From: Pararoseomonas baculiformis
GTDB taxonomy: Bacteria; Pseudomonadota; Alphaproteobacteria; Acetobacterales; Acetobacteraceae
Assembly (NCBI RefSeq): GCF_017813395.1
Contig: NZ_JAGIZB010000004.1
Span: 124,001-188,000 of the forward strand
Direction: 5' to 3'
DNA length: 64,000 bases
Part shown: piece after piece, positions 35,977-43,808 of the stretch
Layout: every line of letters begins with the position of its first letter
Position numbering within the stretch: position 1 is the stretch's first letter
Notes under the pieces: generated by a model
The model's input: only the letters and a program-made list of their open reading frames with translations
Told to the model about the DNA's origin: nothing
The model's database searches: none
Translations under genes and position numbers: made by a program

Positions 35977-37008
35977 CTAGCGCCCTGTCCTATGGGGTTG
36001 CAGGCTGGGCAGCAGCGCCCGCCACCGCGCCACCACCGGCGCCTCCGCGTGATGCGCCTCGAAGACCGCGCGCGCCTCCCTGGCCAGGGACCGCGCATGG
36101 CGGGGATCGGCGATCAGGGCCTTGATGGCACGGGCCATGCCGTCCGGATCGTCCACCGGCACGATCAGGCCCGTTTCACCATGCGCGATCAGCTCCCGTG
36201 GCCCAGCGGTCGCCGTCGCGACCACCGGCACGCCGGCGGAGAAGGCTTCCAGCACCACGTTCCCCAGCGGCTCATGGCGCGAGGACATGACGAAGATGTC
36301 GCAGCCCGCCAGCAGCGCGCCCGTATCCCGGCGCCAGCCGAGGAAGGCCACGCGGTCCTCCACGCCGTGGGAACGCGCCAGGGTGAGCAGGGCTGCGTGC
36401 TCCGGTCCCTCCCCGGCAATGGAAAGATGCGCGCCGGGCACCAGCGCCACGGCGCGGACCAGCGTGTCGAAACCCTTATTCGCGTGCAGCCGGCCCATGG
36501 CGAGAAGCCTTGCCGCCCCCTTCGGCGCGGGAAGAGGGGCCGGCTCGGCGCCCGCGAAATCGGGCGCGAAGTTCGGCAGGTGGTGAACCCGCCGGGCATC
36601 CCAGCCCTGGCCGACGATCCAGCGCACCAGGTCCTTCGTATTCGCCACCAGATGGTCGCAGCGGCGGTAGTAGGAGAGGTCGTAATAGCCCCCCAGCCGG
36701 CCTACCAGCACCCAGGGGCCGGGGCGTGCGAAGCGCGCGGCACGGTTCATCCAGGCCATGGCGATATCCGGCCGGAACTCCCGGAGAACCTTGCCCAGCC
36801 GGGGCGCGGTGATGAGGTCCAGCGGGCCGCCGAAGCCCAGCTCCACCGGGGCGAGCCCCCCCGCACGAAGCCGTGCCGCGCGATCGGCCTCCCGGCGGAT
36901 CACGGGCAGCACGGGATCGCCCGCGCGATGCAGGGCAATGGAGATACGCTCGAAAAAGGTCTCGGCGCCGCCCATGGAGGCGCCGGCCATGATGTTGGCG
37001 ATCCTCAT
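35977..37008 (-). CDS. Glycosyltransferase, GT4/GT-B type
   Basis: The 343-residue protein begins MRIANIMAGASMGGAETFFERI, the usual GT4 acceptor-domain start, and has the donor-site segment GRLHANKGFDTLVRAVALVPG and the EPLGNVVLEAFSAGVPVVAT loop that binds the nucleotide sugar. Chosen ATG is 37008, which overlaps the stop of the GT2 gene by four bases. It should extend a cell-surface glycan, but sugar and linkage cannot be told. Confidence 0.9.
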   Translation of the reverse strand: MRIANIMAGASMGGAETFFERISIALHRAGDPVLPVIRREADRAARLRAGGLAPVELGFGGPLDLITAPRLGKVLREFRPDIAMAWMNRAARFARPGPWVLVGRLGGYYDLSYYRRCDHLVANTKDLVRWIVGQGWDARRVHHLPNFAPDFAGAEPAPLPAPKGAARLLAMGRLHANKGFDTLVRAVALVPGAHLSIAGEGPEHAALLTLARSHGVEDRVAFLGWRRDTGALLAGCDIFVMSSRHEPLGNVVLEAFSAGVPVVATATAGPRELIAHGETGLIVPVDDPDGMARAIKALIADPRHARSLAREARAVFEAHHAEAPVVARWRALLPSLQPHRTGR

Positions 37009-37775
37009 TCCGGCCGGTGCCTTTCTGGCTCCAGCCGCGCCTTCAGATGCGAGAGAAGCGGGAACAGGCCGGTGCAGAAGGCCAGCAGCAGGCCCCACCC
37101 CCCCTCCCGCCAGCCGCCCCGCCCGATCAGGGACTTGAAGAAGCGGCTGACGAAGCGGCGAAGATTGTCGGGCAGCGAGCCGATCCTGCCCTCGGCCAGC
37201 ATGTCCGCGGCCTTGGCGCTGGAATAGCGGTCCAGCCGGCGCAGCATGTCGGAGATGTCGCGGTCCAGCGCGTGGTGGATGCCATGGGCGGTGATCCGCT
37301 CGCCCTCGGTGCCCGTCCAGTCCAGCCCGGGATGCACGCGCTGCGGCCGCCAGCGCTTGGCGCCGCGCCGGAAGAGGATGGGCTTCAGCGTCGTGCCGAA
37401 GCTGCCTGCCCAGCCCCAGCGGATCAGCCGCTCGCCCACATGGTTGTCGATCCGGACACGGTGGAAGGCATGGGGGGAGGCGGCGGTGACGCGGCGGATC
37501 TCCGCCCAGAGTTCGGGCGGCACCGTCTCATCGGCATCCACCTCCAGGATCCAATCGCCGCCGCAGGCATCGATCCCGGCATTGCGGCGGTCTCCCTCCA
37601 GCGACCACGCGCCCTCGACCACGCGGTGGCCCTGCGCGCGCGCGATCTCCGCGCTGCGGTCGGTGCTGCGGTCCAGCACCACCACGATCTCATCGGCCTG
37701 CGCCAGGCTGGCGAGGCAGGCGGGAAGCCGCGCCTCCTCGTTGCGGGCCACGACCAGGGCCGAGATGCGGCTCAT
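37005..37775 (-). CDS. Glycosyltransferase family 2 (WaaE/KdtX-like)
   Basis: This 256-residue GT-A enzyme starts MSRISALVVARNEEARLPACL and has the metal-binding DADE (EVDADETVPPELW). The C-terminal half contains the conserved RRGAKRWRPQRVHPGLDW segment seen in WaaE-like lipopolysaccharide core glucosyltransferases. One hydrophobic segment close to the C-terminus (GWGLLLAFCTGLFPLL) may be membrane-associated. The stop overlaps the GT4 start by four bases. Confidence 0.88.
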   Translation of the reverse strand: MSRISALVVARNEEARLPACLASLAQADEIVVVLDRSTDRSAEIARAQGHRVVEGAWSLEGDRRNAGIDACGGDWILEVDADETVPPELWAEIRRVTAASPHAFHRVRIDNHVGERLIRWGWAGSFGTTLKPILFRRGAKRWRPQRVHPGLDWTGTEGERITAHGIHHALDRDISDMLRRLDRYSSAKAADMLAEGRIGSLPDNLRRFVSRFFKSLIGRGGWREGGWGLLLAFCTGLFPLLSHLKARLEPERHRPE

Positions 37776-38677
37776 GCGGAGACCGGCGCCGGGAGCAGGG
37801 CGCGGGCGGCTTCCAGGGCCTGCCCCACACCCAGCCCCTCCATGGTGCCGTCGGCCGCCACCACGGCCTGGGCGGCGCGGCCGACCGGGGCGTATTCGCC
37901 CGCGGGCGTCGGCCCGAAAAGACCGAGGGTCGGTGCCCCGGTGGCTGCGGAGAGATGCATCAACCCCGAATCATTCCCAACGAAAAGCCGCCCGCGCGCG
38001 AGCAGCGCCGCCGCCTCGGGCAGTGAGAGCCGGCCCACGAGGTCCAGCGCCTCCGGCATGGCTTCAACAACCGGCATGGCCATGGCCCGCTCCGCCTCGC
38101 CCGGCCCGCCCAGCAACACCGGGCGTGCCCCGGCCAGGGCGGCGCCAGGCGCGGCCAGCGCCCGGGCCAGGGCCACGAAACGCTCGGCCGGCCAGACCTT
38201 GCCGCCCCAGTTCGCCGTCGGCCCGAGCAGGAGGAGGGGCCGGTCATCGCTCAGCAGCGCATCTACCCGCGCCGAATCCTCCGGCGCGAACCAGGCGACA
38301 GGATGAGGGGGCGGGTCCAGCCGCAGCACCCCCGCGATATGGCCGATCCGGTGGCCCGGCCGCCGGCCACCGCGCATCACCACCCGCCGCCGCGCCGGCA
38401 CCAGATAGCCGAGCGCCGAGCCGCGCAGGTCCACCACCAGGTCCCAGAAGGTCGTGGCCACCTCGGCCCAGAGGCCGAGCCAGTGGCGGGACAGGGGCTT
38501 CTTCGTCACCACGATCGTCCGTTCCCGCCCGGGCATGCGCGCGAAGACGCCTTCCGCCGCCGGGCCGCAGGCGACCGTGATCCGCGCGCCCGGATGGGTG
38601 CGGAGCAGGTGGTCCAGCAGGCCGGTGGAGAGGACGGCGTCGCCGATCCGCGTGGAGGTGACGAAGAGGATCCGCAT
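37772..38677 (-). CDS. Glycosyltransferase family 9 (heptosyltransferase-like)
   Basis: The 301-residue GT-B protein begins MRILFVTSTRIGDAVLSTGLLDHL, typical of ADP-heptose transferases, and has the donor-site segment NDSGLMHLSAATGAPTLGLFGPT. These add heptose or a related sugar to lipopolysaccharide inner core. Start ATG 38677. It is the first gene of the asnB operon, with a 4-bp overlap to the GT2 gene, and divergent from ygfZ. Confidence 0.9.
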   Translation of the reverse strand: MRILFVTSTRIGDAVLSTGLLDHLLRTHPGARITVACGPAAEGVFARMPGRERTIVVTKKPLSRHWLGLWAEVATTFWDLVVDLRGSALGYLVPARRRVVMRGGRRPGHRIGHIAGVLRLDPPPHPVAWFAPEDSARVDALLSDDRPLLLLGPTANWGGKVWPAERFVALARALAAPGAALAGARPVLLGGPGEAERAMAMPVVEAMPEALDLVGRLSLPEAAALLARGRLFVGNDSGLMHLSAATGAPTLGLFGPTPAGEYAPVGRAAQAVVAADGTMEGLGVGQALEAARALLPAPVSA

Positions 38678-38730
38678 GGGCGGGCGCTCCTTAGCACGGG
38701 GAAGCCCGGATGGGGCCAGCCAGTGCGCGC

Positions 38731-38770
38731 AGCCCCGGCTTGCGCGGAGCCCCGGCTTGCGCGGAGCCCG
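38731..38770. repeat. 17-bp tandem repeat, 2.3 copies
   Basis: Two perfect 17-bp copies (38731-38747 and 38748-38764) and six further bases of a third, in the gap between the GT9 gene and ygfZ. They could change spacing in the promoter region of either gene. Confidence 0.85.
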
Positions 38771-38791
38771 TTGCCGCCCGATCTCCCCCCC

Positions 38792-39610
38792 ATGCCGACC
38801 GCCCCCCTCCCCGATCGTGGCCTTGTCGAGATCGCAGGCCCAGACCGGGCCAGCTTCCTCCAGGGCCTTGTCTCCAACGATGTCACGGCCCTCGGCACCG
38901 GCATGGCCTGGGCCGCGCTGCTCTCTCCCCAGGGCAAGTGGATCAGCGACTTCCTGGTCTTCGAGGGGCCGGAACTCGCGCCGGAGGCCATCCTGCTGGA
39001 CCTGCCACGGGAGGATGCGCCAATGGTGGTGGAGCGCCTGTCGCGCTTCCGGCTCCGGTCCAAGGTCACGCTCACGGACCGTTCGGGGGATATCTCCGTG
39101 AGCGCCGCCTGGGGGGAGGAGCCGCCCCTTGGCAGCTTCGCGCGGCGGGATCCGCGGTTGGAGGGGGCGGGATGGCGGGTTTATGGAACGGCCCTGCCGG
39201 GCGATCCGGGGGATTATGACCGCCATCGCCTGGAGCTGGGCCTGCCCGACGGGGTGCGGGACCTGGACCGGGACAAGACCGTGCTGCTGGAAGCCGGCTT
39301 CGATGAGCTGCATGGAATCGCCTGGGACAAGGGCTGCTATATGGGCCAGGAGCTGACGGCGCGGACCCGCTATCGCGGCCTGCTGAAGCGCCGGCTGGTG
39401 CGGGTGATGGTGGAGGGCCCTGTCCCGCCACGCGACACTCCCGTGACGCTGGACGGGGCGCCGGTCGGGGAGATGCGCTCGGCCCGGAACGGCTTCGGCT
39501 TGGCGCTGCTGCGGCTGGAAGCGGCCCGGGCGCCCAGCCTGGCCTGTGGGGAGGCCGTCCTCCGCCCCGCTATCCCTGAATGGATGCGCCTGCCCGTCCC
39601 AGCCGCATAG
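38792..39610 (+). CDS. ygfZ: YgfZ/IBA57-type folate-binding protein
   Basis: This 272-residue protein of the GcvT-like fold supports maturation of [4Fe-4S] enzymes. The YgfZ signature KGCYMGQELTARTRYRG is at about residues 190-206. The start MPTAPLPDRGLVEIAGPDRASFLQGL is the usual YgfZ N-terminus. It faces the glycosyltransferase operon divergently and is followed at 46 bp by a GntR regulator gene. Confidence 0.9.
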   Translation: MPTAPLPDRGLVEIAGPDRASFLQGLVSNDVTALGTGMAWAALLSPQGKWISDFLVFEGPELAPEAILLDLPREDAPMVVERLSRFRLRSKVTLTDRSGDISVSAAWGEEPPLGSFARRDPRLEGAGWRVYGTALPGDPGDYDRHRLELGLPDGVRDLDRDKTVLLEAGFDELHGIAWDKGCYMGQELTARTRYRGLLKRRLVRVMVEGPVPPRDTPVTLDGAPVGEMRSARNGFGLALLRLEAARAPSLACGEAVLRPAIPEWMRLPVPAA

Positions 39611-39656
39611 CCGGCGGCGCTTGCGGGGCTCTGCTAAACTGCAATAGCGTCACCCT

Positions 39657-40331
39657 GTGTCGCATCCCCTATCGCCGCTTGTCTCGGAGGACACCCCCTC
39701 CCTCGCCGACCGCGCCTATGAAAGGCTGCGGGAGGCGATCGTGGACGGAACCCTGCCTGCCGGGCGCAAGCTCTCCGAACGCAGCCTTGCCGCGGCCCTC
39801 GCCATTTCCGCCCAGCCGATCCGCGAGGCGCTGCGGCGCCTGGAGGGCGAGGGCATGGTGGAGAGCCGCCCGCGCAGCGGCACCTTTGTCGCCGCGCTGG
39901 ACCGGGCGCGGCTGATCGAGATGGGGCGCATCCGCGTGGCGCTGGAAGGGGTGGCGGCCAGCCTTGTCGCCCGCCAGCGCGCGCCCGAGGCGATCGCCGC
40001 CCTGCGCGCCCGGCTGGAGGCCATCCGCGTCGCGACGGAACAGGACGACCCGGCCCGGCTGGCCGAGGCCAATGATGCCTTCCACCTCACCCTGCATGCC
40101 GTCACCGGCAATGCGTTGCTGGTCCGCACGCTGAGGGCCCTGCAGGCCTACCACCATATCAGCCGCAGCCGCGTCCTTGCGACGCGCGAGGAGCGCCGGC
40201 AGGCGCTGGCGGAGCACGCCGCGGTTCTCGACCGCATGGAGGCGGGCGATGCCGATGCGGCGGAGGCGCTGATGCGTGCCCATACGCTCCGCTCCCTCGA
40301 AGTGGCCTTCCCCGAAGCCCGCAAGACCTGA
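39657..40331 (+). CDS. GntR/FadR-family transcriptional regulator
   Basis: The 224-residue repressor or activator starts with GTG. It has an N-terminal winged helix-turn-helix (about 14-78, LADRAYERLREAIVDGTLPAGRKLSERSLAAAL) and a C-terminal FCD domain, with His in AFHLTLHAVTGN and in AEHAAVLDRM that normally bind a metal and a carboxylate effector. It lies 60 bp before a hydroxyacid dehydrogenase gene, which is its likely target. Confidence 0.9.
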   Translation: MSHPLSPLVSEDTPSLADRAYERLREAIVDGTLPAGRKLSERSLAAALAISAQPIREALRRLEGEGMVESRPRSGTFVAALDRARLIEMGRIRVALEGVAASLVARQRAPEAIAALRARLEAIRVATEQDDPARLAEANDAFHLTLHAVTGNALLVRTLRALQAYHHISRSRVLATREERRQALAEHAAVLDRMEAGDADAAEALMRAHTLRSLEVAFPEARKT

Positions 40332-40391
40332 GCCGGGCCTGCCAGCCCAGGCACCGCAGACCGACGCCACAACGAGAACAGAGGTGAGGAC

Positions 40392-41372
40392 GTGAGCTCA
40401 ACCGGCACGAACGGAACGGAAATGGGTGGGGTGCTGATCGCACGCCGCGTGCCAGAGGCAGTGGCGGAGCGCGCCCGCCGCGAATTCGGCGCCATCGTCG
40501 CCGGGCATGACATGGACGCGGACGAGGCCCTGGCCGTGGTGGCGGAACAGGGCCTCGCGGCCCTCGTCACCGGCCCGAAGGTGCGGATCACGGCCGGGCA
40601 TGCGGCAAAGCTGCCACCGAGCCTGAGGCTGATCGCGAATACCAGCGTGGGCTACGACCACATGGATGCCGGCGCCTGCAAGGCGGCGGGGGTGATCGTG
40701 ACCAACACCCCGGACGTGTTGACGGATTGCACCGCGGACCTCGCCTTCATGCTGCTGCTGAACGCCTGCCGCCGGGGGTATGAATACGAGGCCATCATGC
40801 GGGCCGGCTGGCGCAAGGGCTTCGGCATGCCGGACAACCTGGGCATCCGCCCCAGCGGCAAGACCCTCGGCATCGTCGGCATGGGCCGGATCGGCCAGGC
40901 GATGGCGCAGCGGGCGCGCGGCTTCGGGATGACCATCCTCTACCACAACCGCCGCCGCCTTCCGGCCGAGTTGGAGCTGGGCGCGACCTACTTCCCCGAC
41001 CTGCGGGAGATGCTGCCGCGCTGCCAGATCCTCTCCCTGCACCTGCCGGGCGGCGAGGCCGGCACGCTGATGACGCGGGAGACCTTCGGCCTGCTGCCGC
41101 GCGGCGCCGTCTTCGTGAACACCGCGCGGGGATCGCTGGTAGACGAGGACGCGCTGATCGAGGCCCTGCAATCCGGCCAGCTCTTCGCCGCCGGGCTGGA
41201 CGTGTTCCGGAAGGAGCCGGATTTCGACACGCGCCTGGCGGAGCTGCCCAATGTCTTTCTCACCCCGCATGTCGCCAGCGCCACAGCGGAGACGCGGGAT
41301 GCCATGGGCTTCAAGGCGCTGGACAATGTCGCGGCGGTGCTGGCCGGGCGCCCGGCGCCCGACCCGGTCTGA
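40392..41372 (+). CDS. D-2-hydroxyacid dehydrogenase (glyoxylate/hydroxypyruvate reductase type)
   Basis: This NAD(P)-dependent enzyme of 326 residues reduces 2-oxoacids or oxidises D-2-hydroxyacids. It has the Rossmann GIVGMGRIGQAMAQRARGFG motif, ARGSLVDEDAL, the catalytic Arg and Glu in NTARGSLV/EPDFDT, and the catalytic His in LTPHVASATAETR. GTG start at 40392 has a GAGG site. The adjacent GntR gene suggests substrate-inducible carboxylate catabolism. A strong stem-loop terminates it. Confidence 0.9.
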   Translation: MSSTGTNGTEMGGVLIARRVPEAVAERARREFGAIVAGHDMDADEALAVVAEQGLAALVTGPKVRITAGHAAKLPPSLRLIANTSVGYDHMDAGACKAAGVIVTNTPDVLTDCTADLAFMLLLNACRRGYEYEAIMRAGWRKGFGMPDNLGIRPSGKTLGIVGMGRIGQAMAQRARGFGMTILYHNRRRLPAELELGATYFPDLREMLPRCQILSLHLPGGEAGTLMTRETFGLLPRGAVFVNTARGSLVDEDALIEALQSGQLFAAGLDVFRKEPDFDTRLAELPNVFLTPHVASATAETRDAMGFKALDNVAAVLAGRPAPDPV

Positions 41373-41380
41373 AGAAGAAA

Positions 41381-41407
41381 GGCCGGGGAGGATGCCCCTC
41401 CCCGGCC
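41381..41407. terminator. 11-bp hairpin between convergent genes
   Basis: Perfect 11-bp stem (41381-41391 with 41397-41407) with ATGCC loop, between the dehydrogenase and an 83-residue gene on the other strand. It lies directly after the dehydrogenase stop and just ahead of the other stop, so it can serve both. Confidence 0.65.
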
Positions 41408-41414
41408 CCCGGGA

Positions 41415-41666
41415 TCAGCCATAGTTCCGGCGCATGACCGGGCGGCGCGGCGGGGGCTTGGGGCCCATCACGGCGTCGATCTCGGCCTTGGCCTGGTTCA
41501 CCAGGTCGATCAGCAGCTTCGCTTCCCCGGCAGGCTCCACGAGGCGCGGCCTGCCCAGCCGGGCAGGCGGATGGATCACGACGGAACAGCTGCCATTCCC
41601 ACGCTCCTCGATCTCGAGGACGTGCTGGCGGTAGTCACGGGTGGAAACGACGGTCAGGCGGGCCAT
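41415..41666 (-). CDS. Hypothetical protein (83 aa)
   Basis: An 83-residue soluble protein beginning MARLTVVSTRDYRQHVLEIEERGNG, with a beta-rich N-terminus, the central SCSVVIHPP strand, a long helix (LLIDLVNQAKAEIDAV) and a basic Pro-rich tail ending in RRNYG. I do not recognise a family. Coding is supported by an open frame of typical composition and by placement between a terminator and the DUF1194 gene. Confidence 0.65.
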   Translation of the reverse strand: MARLTVVSTRDYRQHVLEIEERGNGSCSVVIHPPARLGRPRLVEPAGEAKLLIDLVNQAKAEIDAVMGPKPPPRRPVMRRNYG

Positions 41667-41713
41667 GCGCGTGGCTAACGCAACTGCCGGCCGGGAGGAA
41701 GGGCCAACACGGA

Positions 41714-42478
41714 TCAGACCGCCATCCGATCCACCCTGCCCAGGCCGGCGAAGCGCCTGGCCTGCTCCCGCCCAGCCACCTCGCGCGCGATCTTCCGCCG
41801 CACGGCACGGTCGAAAGCCTCGAAGCCTTCTGCCACCACCAGGAAGGAGCCGGGGCCGCCGATCACCTCGTCCCGGTAGTAGTCCTCCAGCACGACCGCG
41901 CCGCTTCCCGCGGCGGGGGCACGGTCCACCACCGCCAGCCCGTTCACGATGATGCCGGCATCCAGCATCGTCGCGCGCACCCCATCCAGGCGCCGGCCGG
42001 AATTGTTCATGCCGTCCCCGGAGATATCCAGCACCCGCCGGGTGCCCTCGAAGGGGCTGCGCCCATAGAGGCGCAGCGCGTGTTCCATGGCACCGGAGAT
42101 CGAGGTGTAGCTCCAGGTCCGGCGCGGCGCGGCATCGATGGCGGCGGCGAAGCGCTCGGCCGAGGCGGCATCCCCGATGCGGGCCCAGGTGACCAGGTCC
42201 TCCTGGCTGTCGGAATCCGACCAGGTGAAAAGGCAGCAGCCGATGGCACCGATCTCGCCGCCCATGATGGAGCGGAGGACATCCGGATCCCGGAAGGCAC
42301 TGGCATAGCCGCGCATCTGGGTCTCGTGCTCCTCGGCATCGATGGAACGGCTCACATCGATGGCCAGGATGAGTTCGGCATCCACCGGCTCGGGCGTGGC
42401 TGCCCGGCCATGGCGGATGGTCAGGGGGGCGCAGAGCACCCCGGCGCCGGACAGGCGCATGAGTTGGCGACGCTGCAT
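41714..42478 (-). CDS. DUF1194 von Willebrand factor A-like secreted protein
   Basis: The 254-residue precursor starts MQRRQLMRLSGAGVLCAPLT and probably carries a Tat- or Sec-type signal. The mature part is a DUF1194 domain with VWA fold. The MIDAS metal site DVSRSID (Asp-x-Ser-x-Ser) is intact and LDISGDGMNNSG follows. Its role is unknown. It is 136 bp downstream of the DUF1501 gene and may share the secreted-protein operon. Confidence 0.85.
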   Translation of the reverse strand: MQRRQLMRLSGAGVLCAPLTIRHGRAATPEPVDAELILAIDVSRSIDAEEHETQMRGYASAFRDPDVLRSIMGGEIGAIGCCLFTWSDSDSQEDLVTWARIGDAASAERFAAAIDAAPRRTWSYTSISGAMEHALRLYGRSPFEGTRRVLDISGDGMNNSGRRLDGVRATMLDAGIIVNGLAVVDRAPAAGSGAVVLEDYYRDEVIGGPGSFLVVAEGFEAFDRAVRRKIAREVAGREQARRFAGLGRVDRMAV

Positions 42479-42614
42479 GGTTCTGTTCCTTGAGGCAGCG
42501 CCGTGGCCGGCTGTTCTTGCCTGCCCCCGAAGGCAGGATCCGCCGGTTCCCGGCGGCTTATTGTGCGATGCAGCATAAAAGCGGAGTTCGCCTTTTCCAA
42601 GTCCCTTCCGCGGG

Positions 42615-43808
42615 TCAGGCCCGGATGAGCCCGGGATAGGGACGCACCGGCGCACTGTCCGGGAAAACATCAGCGATGGCCCGGGCGGGAAGATGCAGGT
42701 GCTCCACCATCACCCCTGCCAGCACAGCCCGCAGGTCGGTGGTGGGGCGCAGGTCTCGCCCTTCATTCAGTTCATGGGGTGCGAGCCCGGGCCAGTCGGC
42801 CAGCACGCGCCCACCCTTCAGCCGCCCGCCCAGCAGGAGCGCGGCGGTGGCCATGCCGTGATCCGTGCCGCCCGTGCCGTTCAGCCGCGCCGTGCGGCCG
42901 AACTCGGTCGCCACCACCACCACCGTATCGGACCAGACCGGCCCAAGCCCGATGCGAAGCGCCGCCAGGGCATCATCCAGCGCACCGAGGCGGTTGGACA
43001 GGGCGCCGCGCGCCGTGCCCTGCGCGGCATGCGTGTCCCATCCGTTCAGGCCGAGCGCCGCGACGCGGGGCCCGTCCGGCTGGGCCATGATGCGGGCCGC
43101 GGCGGCGGCCTCCGTGACGAAATCCGGGCGGCCCGGCACGCGTTCTCCGGGCTGGCCGGGCGGGGTGACCTGCATGAGGTTGTCGAGCATGGCACCGCTG
43201 CGCAGCGCCTCGGCCAGGCGCGTGTCGCGCGCCTCGTAGAGGTCGAGCAACCGGGCGACCAGATCCTCATCGGCATAGCGGAAGCGCTGGAGCTGCCAGG
43301 TTTCCACCGGGGCGGGCCCCTGCATGATCACGGGCACCACCGGCGACACGGCCAGCCCTTTCGGGGGAACCACCCGCTCCCCGCGCGGCAGGGCGACGAG
43401 GGCGCGGTTCAGCCAGCCCGTGCGCTCGCCGGTGGTGACGCGCGGCAGGCCGCTTTCCAGCACGTCCTGCCCGTCGAAATGGGAACGGCCGCGATAGGGG
43501 GTGTGGGTGGCATGCAGCGCCAGCGCCTCCCCGTCCCGGAACATGGTCAGCAGCTTCGGCATGTTGCCGTGCAGGGCAAAGAGGTTGTCGAGCTGGACGG
43601 AGTGGCCGGCATCCGCCCCGCGCAGGGCGGCGAAGGCCGGATCGCCCACGGGCTGGAGCATGGAGATGCCGTCCAGCCCGCCGCGCAGGATGACGACGAG
43701 CAGCCGGGGATCGCGCCCCGCCGCCCGCGCGAGACGGGGCGCATAGGGCCAGGCGAAGAGCGCACCGAGGCTGCCGAGGACGGCGCGGCGCATGACAGGA
43801 TGGGTCAT
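42615..43808 (-). CDS. DUF1501 secreted protein
   Basis: The 397-residue precursor has a twin-arginine-like leader (MRRAVLGSLGALFAWPYAP) and an alkaline-phosphatase-fold DUF1501 domain with LRGGLDGISML near the N-terminus, HNGWDTHAAQ-like LNGWDTHAAQG, ATEFGRTAR and GTDHGMATAALLLGG. DUF1501 proteins nearly always pair with DUF1800 genes, as here (overlap of four bases). Function is not established; an exported, metal-dependent hydrolase is plausible. Confidence 0.85.
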   Translation of the reverse strand: MTHPVMRRAVLGSLGALFAWPYAPRLARAAGRDPRLLVVILRGGLDGISMLQPVGDPAFAALRGADAGHSVQLDNLFALHGNMPKLLTMFRDGEALALHATHTPYRGRSHFDGQDVLESGLPRVTTGERTGWLNRALVALPRGERVVPPKGLAVSPVVPVIMQGPAPVETWQLQRFRYADEDLVARLLDLYEARDTRLAEALRSGAMLDNLMQVTPPGQPGERVPGRPDFVTEAAAAARIMAQPDGPRVAALGLNGWDTHAAQGTARGALSNRLGALDDALAALRIGLGPVWSDTVVVVATEFGRTARLNGTGGTDHGMATAALLLGGRLKGGRVLADWPGLAPHELNEGRDLRPTTDLRAVLAGVMVEHLHLPARAIADVFPDSAPVRPYPGLIRA

